From positions 1 to 64,000 of the forward strand of contig JAFAYQ010000051.1 of the NCBI GenBank assembly GCA_019240215.1: DNA of 64,000 bases, written 5' to 3'. Positions within the stretch are counted from its first letter, which is position 1. Each line of letters starts with the position of its first letter. Below, piece by piece: positions 58,330-64,000 of the stretch. Both the position numbers and the translations under genes were made by a program. The notes beneath the pieces are model-generated. The model did not search any database and was not told the DNA's origin. It worked only from the letters and a program-made list of their open reading frames with translations. Origin of the DNA: Actinomycetota bacterium. Its GTDB lineage: Bacteria > Actinomycetota > Actinomycetes > Streptosporangiales > Streptosporangiaceae.

Positions 58330-60417
58330 ATGCGATGGGACCACATGCGGCTGGACGAGTCCGAGGAGTCGGCCGAGGCGGGCGGGTGCGGGACGCCGGG
58401 CGGGGCGCTGTTCGAGCGGGGGGCGATGGCCCGCACGTTCGACACCCCGGGGTTCCGTGGCATGACGTTCTATGAGATCCACGCCAAGTCGATCGTGAAT
58501 AGGGTGCCGGCCACTTCGCGGATGGCGTTCACCTGGACGATCAACCCGTACAGGGGATGCCAGCATGCGTGCACCTACTGTACGGCTGGCGGGACGCCGA
58601 TCTTGATGGCCGACGGAAGCACGAAACCGCTGGTGGACGTGCGTGTCGGCGACAAGATCTACGGCACTGAACGTCGTGGATATTACCGGCGCTACGTGAT
58701 CACGACGGTCCTGGCGCACTGGTCGACGGTCAAGCCCGCCTACCGGATCACGCTGGCCGACGGGACCCAGCTGATCGCCAGTGGCGACCATCGGTTCCTG
58801 ACCGAGCGCGGCTGGAAGCACGTAACCGGGGCTGAACAGGGCCCGCTGCAGCGACCGTTCCTGACCGTCAATAACAAGCTGATGGGGACGGGTGAATTTG
58901 CCGAGCCCCCCAAGGACACCGCCGACTACCGGCGCGGCTATCTGTGCGGCATGATTCGCGGCGATGGCCTCCTGCGCAGCTATCGGTACGCGCGCGGAGA
59001 AGTTCACCGGTTCCGCCTCGCGCTGGTCGACGAGGACGGGCTGAGCCGGGCCCGGGACTATCTGGGTGGCTTCGGCATCGCGACGACCGAGCGAGCCTTC
59101 ACCGAGGCCCACGGGCAACGGAAGGCACTGCGAGCGATCTACGCATGGTCCCGTGGCGCGATGAAAGCGATCAGAGACCTGATCGCCTGGCCCCAGGTGC
59201 CCACCCGGAAATGGCAGAAGGGCTTCCTGGCCGGGATCTTCGACGCCGAAGGCAGCTACAGCCAGGGTGTATGGCGAGTCTCCAACACCGATCCGGACAT
59301 GATCGACGCGACGATCCTGGCCCTGGCCGCCTTTGGCTTTGACTACGCGCTGGAGCCGCTGGATCAGCCGAACGGGCTGGAAGTCGTCAGGTTGCGCGGC
59401 GGCCTCAAGGAAGTTCTCCGCTTTTTCCACACCACCGATCCCGCCATCATGCGGAAACGCTCGATCGACGGGGTCGCGCTCAAGAGCAACGCCCAGATCC
59501 AGGTGGCGGAGATCAAGCCGCTGGGCTTCGAGATGCCGATGTACGACATCACCACCGGGACCGGCGACTTCATCGCCAACGGGGTGGTCAGCCACAACTG
59601 CTTCGCCCGCAACACCCACACCTACCTGGACCTCGACGCCGGGCATGACTTTGATTCGAAGGTGATCGTCAAGGTCAACGCGCCCGAGTTGCTGCGCAAG
59701 ACGCTGGCCTCGGCGCGGTGGCAGGGCGAGCACATCGCGATGGGTACCAACGTCGACTGCTACCAGCGGGCCGAGGGCAAGTACCAGCTGATGCGGGGGA
59801 TCATCGGGGCGCTGAAGGACGCGGCGAACCCGTTCTCGATCCTGACCAAGGGCACGCTGATCCTGCGCGACCTCGACCTGCTGACCGAGGCGGCCCAGGT
59901 CACCGACGTCGGGCTGAATTTCTCGGTCGGTTTTGTCGATAAAGAGCTGTGGCGGACGCTGGAACCGGGCACCCCGAGTCCCGAGCGGCGGCTGGACGCC
60001 GTGGCCACGCTGACCGGGGCCGGGCTGCGCTGCGGGGTGCTGATGGGGCCGATCGTGCCGTTCTTGTCCGACTCGCCCGAGCAACTGGAGGCGGCCGTGC
60101 GCCGGATCGCCGACAGCGGCGCCGCCCACGTCACCCCGATCGTGCTGCACCTGCGGCCCGGCACCCGCGAGTGGTACCTGCAGTGGCTGCAGGACCACCA
60201 CCCCGAGCTGGTCCGCCGCTACCTGCGCTTCTACGGGCGCGGCGCCTATGCGCCCAAGGCCTACCAGACCGAGATCTCCCGGCAGGTGCGGGAGCTGGCC
60301 CAGCGCTACGGGGTCGGCGCCAGCAGCCCGGCCGCCAGCCGCCGGATCGGGCCGCCGGTGGCGGAGGACGAGCCGCCGGCTCGGGCCCCGGAGCCGCTGC
60401 AGCTGAGCCTGCTGTAG
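58330..60417 (+). CDS. Rv2578c-family radical SAM protein containing an intein
   Basis: 695 aa precursor. Extein: YEIHAKSIVNRVPATSRMAF, TWTINPYRGCQHACTY then, after the intein, CFARNTHTYLDLDAGHDFDS, giving the spliced CxxxCxxC iron-sulfur motif CQHACTYCFARN; later DVGLNFSVGF, RCGVLMGPIVPF, YLRFYGRGAYAPKAYQTE. Spliced protein would be 355 aa, the normal family length. The intein lies directly before the third cluster cysteine, so the enzyme is inactive until splicing. The promoter carries a LexA box; Rv2578c homologues are, as I recall, SOS-regulated in mycobacteria. Substrate unknown, a DNA-damage-linked SplB-like role has been suggested for similar proteins. Confidence 0.93.
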   Translation: MRWDHMRLDESEESAEAGGCGTPGGALFERGAMARTFDTPGFRGMTFYEIHAKSIVNRVPATSRMAFTWTINPYRGCQHACTYCTAGGTPILMADGSTKPLVDVRVGDKIYGTERRGYYRRYVITTVLAHWSTVKPAYRITLADGTQLIASGDHRFLTERGWKHVTGAEQGPLQRPFLTVNNKLMGTGEFAEPPKDTADYRRGYLCGMIRGDGLLRSYRYARGEVHRFRLALVDEDGLSRARDYLGGFGIATTERAFTEAHGQRKALRAIYAWSRGAMKAIRDLIAWPQVPTRKWQKGFLAGIFDAEGSYSQGVWRVSNTDPDMIDATILALAAFGFDYALEPLDQPNGLEVVRLRGGLKEVLRFFHTTDPAIMRKRSIDGVALKSNAQIQVAEIKPLGFEMPMYDITTGTGDFIANGVVSHNCFARNTHTYLDLDAGHDFDSKVIVKVNAPELLRKTLASARWQGEHIAMGTNVDCYQRAEGKYQLMRGIIGALKDAANPFSILTKGTLILRDLDLLTEAAQVTDVGLNFSVGFVDKELWRTLEPGTPSPERRLDAVATLTGAGLRCGVLMGPIVPFLSDSPEQLEAAVRRIADSGAAHVTPIVLHLRPGTREWYLQWLQDHHPELVRRYLRFYGRGAYAPKAYQTEISRQVRELAQRYGVGASSPAASRRIGPPVAEDEPPARAPEPLQLSLL
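58579..59598 (+). other. Intein with LAGLIDADG homing endonuclease
   Basis: 340 residues (84-423 of the precursor). Block A CTAGGTPILMADGSTKPLVD with Cys1; block B TLADGTQLIASGDHRF with its histidine; two LAGLIDADG motifs LCGMIRGDG (intein 122-130) and LAGIFDAEG (217-225), both keeping the acidic catalytic residue; block F YDITTGTGDFIANGVV; block G SHN followed by Cys+1. All splicing residues are intact, so a class 1 intein with a probably active endonuclease. Its DNA is visibly less GC-rich than the extein (e.g. GAATTTG, AAATGGCAG), consistent with horizontal arrival. Confidence 0.93.
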
Positions 60418-60428
60418 TCAGCGCGGCG

Positions 60429-61205
60429 TCACAGCCGCAGCGCCTCGGTCCACCGGATCCGGGCGCGGACGGTGTCCAGGTAACCGTCGCGGACCCAGGT
60501 CGCCTGGGGCTCGATGCCGCGGCGAGCGAGGTCTGCGCACCGGTCGAGGACGAAGCGCTGCTGGGCCGCGACCTGGCCGACGATGCCGTCCGGGACGCCG
60601 ACGCCGTAGGCGGCACAGAAGATCTCGATCCGCCGCCGCCGGTCCGGCGGCTCCGGGTAGCGCAGCCAGTCCGTACACTCCCGGTCGTCGCGGAACGGGG
60701 CGGCGTACTCCAGCGCGTAGGCGATGTCGAACCACGGGGACGCGGGCCGGGCCTGGTCGAAGTCGATGAGCCCGACCGGGTCATCCCCGCGCCAGACGCC
60801 GTTCCAGGGCCCGAAGTCGCCGTGGCAGATGATCTCACCGGCGGCGCAGGTACCCGGCCCGCTCGACCAGCGGCTGGCGGGCGGCGGCCGGTAGCCGGCG
60901 ACCGCATCGTGGTAGCGGCGCAGGAACCGGGCCCAGCGCCGCAGCCCGGGCTCGGGGACGATCTTGGCCCACCCGGCCGGGCCCGACTCGCCCGGTAGCC
61001 AGCTGAGCGTCTCCTGACCGGCCCCGGCCGCCAGCAGCCGTGAGGCGGGAAAGCCGACCCGCTCCAGGTGGCGCAGCAGGTCGTGGACGGCCGGGGACCA
61101 GAAGGCGGTGGGACGCCGAACGGTGTCCCCGACCCGCCGGGCCCGGTCCGCCGGCCGGCCCGGCCCGGCCGGAAAGGCGGTCAGTTCTGGCTGGAGGCGT
61201 TCCAC
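60429..61205 (-). CDS. Aminoglycoside phosphotransferase-like kinase (APH fold)
   Basis: 258 aa from GTG 61205, inside the end of the upstream cysteine dioxygenase gene (25-nt overlap); no better start seen. The N-terminal lobe is short: FPASRLLAAGAGQETLSWLP GE. Catalytic loop EIICHGDFGPWNGVWRGDD (HGDxxxxN) and metal loop GLIDFDQARP, then WFDIAYALEYAAPF. Phosphorylates a small molecule; it need not be an antibiotic. The GTG has no good ribosome site, so the N terminus is uncertain. Confidence 0.82.
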   Translation of the reverse strand: MERLQPELTAFPAGPGRPADRARRVGDTVRRPTAFWSPAVHDLLRHLERVGFPASRLLAAGAGQETLSWLPGESGPAGWAKIVPEPGLRRWARFLRRYHDAVAGYRPPPASRWSSGPGTCAAGEIICHGDFGPWNGVWRGDDPVGLIDFDQARPASPWFDIAYALEYAAPFRDDRECTDWLRYPEPPDRRRRIEIFCAAYGVGVPDGIVGQVAAQQRFVLDRCADLARRGIEPQATWVRDGYLDTVRARIRWTEALRL

Positions 61206-61699
61206 GGGGAGCGCATCAGGCCCATGGCGCCGATCTTGTAGCCGCGGGTGGCGCCGAGCGGCGGCGAGTACACGTGCACGCTGACCGCGGGGGCCAGCGA
61301 GACGTTGGTCAGGTTGTGCACGCCGCGGCGGCCCATCCGCCGGGCGGCCCCCTCGGGGATGTGCCGGACCTGGGTGAGCACCCCGTTCAGGACCGAGACC
61401 CGCTCCTCCAGCTCGCCGCGCGCCACCACCAGCACGCCCGAGGTGCCGGCGTGGTCGTGCCAGCCGGTGTCCTGGCCGGGCAGCCACGACTCCAGCCACA
61501 CGTCGTAATCGGCCGCGCTGTGCAGCCGCTGGTGCCAGCGGGTGGCCGGGTCCATCCGCACGATCGGCTGCCAGAGCCCATGGTTGGCGGCGACGGCGCG
61601 GGCGATCTCCTTCATCCGTGACCGGCTGAGCGGTTCGGACGGCGGCCGCGCCGACGGCACGCTGACGGCGAAGTCGGCTGGGTCGGGATCAGAGCGCAT
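61181..61699 (-). CDS. Cysteine dioxygenase-family protein
   Basis: 172 aa cupin. Iron ligands in TGWHDHAGTSGVLVVARGEL (HxH) and GVHNLTNVSLAPAVSVHVYS (H), with SPPL after. Converts cysteine to cysteine sulfinate or a similar thiol. Translationally overlaps the phosphotransferase gene, so the two are co-expressed. Confidence 0.87.
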   Translation of the reverse strand: MRSDPDPADFAVSVPSARPPSEPLSRSRMKEIARAVAANHGLWQPIVRMDPATRWHQRLHSAADYDVWLESWLPGQDTGWHDHAGTSGVLVVARGELEERVSVLNGVLTQVRHIPEGAARRMGRRGVHNLTNVSLAPAVSVHVYSPPLGATRGYKIGAMGLMRSPWNASSQN

Positions 61700-61962
61700 C
61701 GGGATCCAGTCTGTCTGCTAAAAAGCTATAAATTTAGTCGGATTAATAGAGATCAGATATCAAGCCTAGTTTGCGTTACCGCACAGTCAACCCCCCACAG
61801 TCTTGCAGTCAACCCTGCCCGACCAGTGAGATTTCCGCCACTTCAATCTTGGCCACCCGGCCTTTCCTGCCCTGACCGGCGCCGTTCCGGCCGCTCAGGC
61901 CGGACCGCCGCCAATAGCACCGCAACCGGTTCGCTGCCCGCCCTGCCGTAAACTCGGCTGGC
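61700..61962. promoter_or_regulatory. 263-bp divergent regulatory region (cysteine dioxygenase / menF)
   Basis: The left third is markedly A/T-rich (AAAAAGCTATAAATTTAGTC and AGATCAGATATCAAGC), holding promoter elements for the minus-strand dioxygenase gene; no gene or clear operator identified. The part nearest menF is GC-rich. Confidence 0.5.
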
Positions 61963-63309
61963 GTGACGCGCAACCCCGGCACCGGCCACGGAGACCTTGT
62001 GATGCCCGGTGGCCCGCGTCCGGAAACCCGCCCGGATTCGGGCGAACCGGGCGGCCTTACCGTCCGCACCGTGCCGATCGACGATCCCGGCGACCTGCTG
62101 GCCGGACTGCCGGACGCGCCGCTGGTGTCCTGGGTGCGCCGCGGCCGCGGCCTGGTCGGCTGGGGTGAGATGGCCCGGGTCACGCTGTCGGCCGGCGAGG
62201 ACCGGTTCACCGCCGGCGAGAAGTGGCTGCGTACCCTGTTCGAGGACGTGACCTGCGTCGACCACGTCCAGGTGCCGGGCACCGGGCCGGTCGCGCTCGG
62301 CAGCTTCACCTTCGACCCCGCCTCCGACGGGTCGGTGCTGATCGTGCCGCGGGTGATCGTCGGCCGCGACGGCGAAGGGACCGCCTGGCTGACCACGGTC
62401 AGCGACGGCCGCGAGCCGGCCGGCCGCCAATCCTGGCCGGGCGCCGACGGACCCGACGAGGAGCCGGACCGGCCGTTCGGGACGCTGCGGTGGCACGACG
62501 GCAGCCTGACCGCGCCCGGATGGGCCCACGCGGTCGAATTGGCGGTCGAGCGCATCACCGCCGGGGCCGGCGATCCGGCCGCCCTGCGCAAGGTGGTGCT
62601 GGCCCGGGACCTGTTCGCGACCGCCGCCAAGCCGATCGACCCGCGGCTGGTGCTGCGGCGGCTGGCCGGCCGCTACCCGGACTGCTACACGTTCGCGGTC
62701 GACGGGCTGGTCGGTGCCACCCCCGAGCTGCTGATCCGGCGGCAGGACCGGGAGGTCACCGCGCTCATCCTCGGCGGCACGCTGCCGCGCGGGGCCCAGC
62801 CCCGCGAGGACCAGGAACTGGGGGCGGCGCTGCTCGCCTCGGCCAAGAACACCGAGGAGCACGCCTACGCGGTCGACTCGATCCGGGACGTGCTCACCAG
62901 GCTGTGCACCGACCTGGAGATCCCGTCCCACCCGTCGCTGCTGAAGCTGGCCAACCTGCACCACCTGGGCACCGCCGTGCGCGGCACCCTGGCCGCCGAC
63001 CAGTCGGTGCTGTCGCTGGCGGACGCCGTGCACCCGCCCGCCGCGGTGTGCGGGACGCCGACCGAGACCGCGCTGGAGCTGATCCGCGAGCTCGAGCACA
63101 TGGAACGGGGCCGCTACGCGGGCCCGGTCGGCTGGGTCGACGCGGCTGGCAACGGCGAGTTCGGGATCGCGCTGCGCTGCGCCGAGCTGGCTGGGCCGCG
63201 GGCCCGGCTGTTCGCGGGCTGCGGCATCGTGGCCGGCAGCGACCCGGCCGCCGAGGTGGCCGAGACCGAGGTCAAGTTCCTGCCGATGCGCCAGTCGCTC
63301 GACGGCTGA
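61963..63309 (+). CDS. menF: Isochorismate synthase (MenF type)
   Basis: 448 aa, GTG start. Chorismate-binding enzyme: KVVLARDLFATAAKPIDPRL, GLVGATPELLIRR, LGGTLPRGAQPREDQELGAA, AVHPPAAVCGTPTETALELI, YAGPVGWVDAAGNGEFGIAL, GCGIVAGSDPAAEVAETEVK. Converts chorismate to isochorismate for menaquinone. Convergent with menD, which overlaps it by 38 bp. Confidence 0.92.
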   Translation: MTRNPGTGHGDLVMPGGPRPETRPDSGEPGGLTVRTVPIDDPGDLLAGLPDAPLVSWVRRGRGLVGWGEMARVTLSAGEDRFTAGEKWLRTLFEDVTCVDHVQVPGTGPVALGSFTFDPASDGSVLIVPRVIVGRDGEGTAWLTTVSDGREPAGRQSWPGADGPDEEPDRPFGTLRWHDGSLTAPGWAHAVELAVERITAGAGDPAALRKVVLARDLFATAAKPIDPRLVLRRLAGRYPDCYTFAVDGLVGATPELLIRRQDREVTALILGGTLPRGAQPREDQELGAALLASAKNTEEHAYAVDSIRDVLTRLCTDLEIPSHPSLLKLANLHHLGTAVRGTLAADQSVLSLADAVHPPAAVCGTPTETALELIRELEHMERGRYAGPVGWVDAAGNGEFGIALRCAELAGPRARLFAGCGIVAGSDPAAEVAETEVKFLPMRQSLDG

Positions 63310-64000
63310 CCACCAGCGCGGCCGTCGCCGCCTGCTGGAGCCGGGTGCGCAGGGCGGTGCCGGCGTCGCGGCTGGTCCGCACCTGCACCATCCGCAGCCC
63401 GGATCCGGTCAGCGCCTGGTCGAGGTCCGCCAGGTCCACCAGGGACTGGTAGGGCCAGCCCGCGGCGGCCGCCAGCGCGGCCACGTCGGCGCCGTGCGGG
63501 GTGCCGAAGACCCGCTCGAACGAGTCCGGGAACGAGGCCTGCTCGAGGGTGGAGAAGATGCCGCCGCCGTCGTTGTTGACCACGACCAGGCACAGGTCGG
63601 GGCGGGGCTCGCCGGGGCCGATGAACAACCCGGCGCTGTCGTGCAGCAGGGCCAGGTCACCGATCAGGGCGACGGCCGGCCCGCCGCCGGCCGCCTGGTG
63701 GGCCAGGGCGGCGCCGATCGCGGCCGAGGTGGTGCCGTCGATGCCGCTGGCGCCCCGGCTGGCCAGCACCCGGACCCCGGCCCGGGGGGCCATCTGCTGG
63801 TCCAGGTCGCGGATCGGCATGCTCGAGGCCACCCACAGCAGCGCCCCGTCCGGCAGCGCGGCCGCCAGGTCGCGAGCGAGCCGTGGCTCGCTCAGCGCTG
63901 GTTCGTGGCCGGCAGGCTCAGCCAGGACCTCGCCGACGGCCCGGCGGGCGGCGGCGTCGGCGGCGCGCCAGGCCTGCCGCCAGGTCGTGGCCGGCTGGGC
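63272..64000 (-). CDS. menD: MenD C-terminal part (SEPHCHC synthase), runs off the window
   Basis: At least 242 residues, start beyond the right edge. WVASSMPIRDLDQQMAP, RVLASRGASGIDGTTSAAIG and the thiamine-diphosphate motif ALIGDLALLHDSAGL...VVVNNDGGGIFS identify MenD, which joins isochorismate and 2-oxoglutarate in menaquinone synthesis. Its 3' end overlaps menF by 38 bp in antisense orientation. Confidence 0.92.
   Translation of the reverse strand, partial: AQPATTWRQAWRAADAAARRAVGEVLAEPAGHEPALSEPRLARDLAAALPDGALLWVASSMPIRDLDQQMAPRAGVRVLASRGASGIDGTTSAAIGAALAHQAAGGGPAVALIGDLALLHDSAGLFIGPGEPRPDLCLVVVNNDGGGIFSTLEQASFPDSFERVFGTPHGADVAALAAAAGWPYQSLVDLADLDQALTGSGLRMVQVRTSRDAGTALRTRLQQAATAALVVSRRATGASAGT

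Noticed and set aside
60429-61205. Phosphotransferase as an antibiotic-resistance gene
   Set aside because: Only the generic APH catalytic motifs are present; neighbours give no antibiotic context, so no drug is claimed.
1-64000. tRNA, rRNA, phage or plasmid replication genes
   Set aside because: None of their characteristic sequences were found by eye on either strand.

Overview
This window is very GC-rich chromosomal DNA from an actinobacterium. The gene content fits: an Rv2578c-type radical SAM protein, mycofactocin genes mftB and mftF, a DUF3040 protein, a HipA/DUF3037 pair, an ECF56-like sigma factor with a SnoaL-like tail, polyphosphate kinase 2, and many GTG starts with ATGA/GTGA overlaps. 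The right edge carries classical menaquinone genes (menF and menD). That argues against Streptomyces, which uses the futalosine route, and suggests another lineage such as a Streptosporangiales-like group (inference). I see no rRNA, tRNA, transposase, prophage or CRISPR array.

Layout. 0.15-3.3 kb: a three-gene minus-strand operon (P-loop ATPase, FRG-domain protein, two-helix membrane protein) that looks like a conflict or anti-phage module. 3.4-12.7 kb: housekeeping and accessory enzymes (alpha/beta hydrolases, SDRs, PdxH-like oxidase, ECF sigma factor, a UvrA2/DrrC-like ATPase, GNAT, DMT transporter). 13.2-17.7 kb: acyl-ACP thioesterase, then an ABC transporter plus histidine kinase/response regulator operon. 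17.8-19.0 kb: a three-subunit nitrile hydratase/thiocyanate hydrolase-type enzyme with an apparent frameshift in one subunit. 19-28 kb: peptidase, methyltransferase, acetoacetyl-CoA synthetase, epimerase, STAS, Nudix, formamidase, GNAT. 28-33.4 kb: PPK2, a frameshifted Tat-exported glutaminase-like protein, and mftF/mftB. 33.4-42.7 kb: carbohydrate metabolism (GH31 glycosidase, AraC regulator, a four-gene TIM-barrel/Gfo-Idh-MocA operon divergent from a LacI regulator with visible operators). 42.7-52.9 kb: lipoproteins, TfoX-like, a frameshifted metallo-hydrolase, a methyltransferase, an MFS pump, ChaB-like, and the ATP-grasp/alpha-E/transglutaminase operon. 53-58 kb: Crp/Fnr, a MarR-MFS efflux operon with twin operators, DUF3040, HipA/DUF3037. 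58.3-64 kb: an intein-containing radical SAM protein behind tandem LexA-like boxes, a phosphotransferase, a cysteine dioxygenase, menF and partial menD.

The most unusual signal is a near-identical 16-nt, low-GC motif (CTTCTTGCTGTTATCA) present seven times, only between genes and always in the same chromosomal orientation. Five of the seven copies sit in the only three gene-free gaps longer than 300 bp, and some copies are flanked by inverted repeats that would place it in a hairpin loop. I cannot assign it to a known element.

Three genes (nitrile hydratase beta C-part, glutaminase-like, metallo-hydrolase) each look broken by a single-base indel. A fourth oddity is a coding-like stretch continuing in frame after a TGA. 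Sequencing or assembly error is a serious alternative for these.
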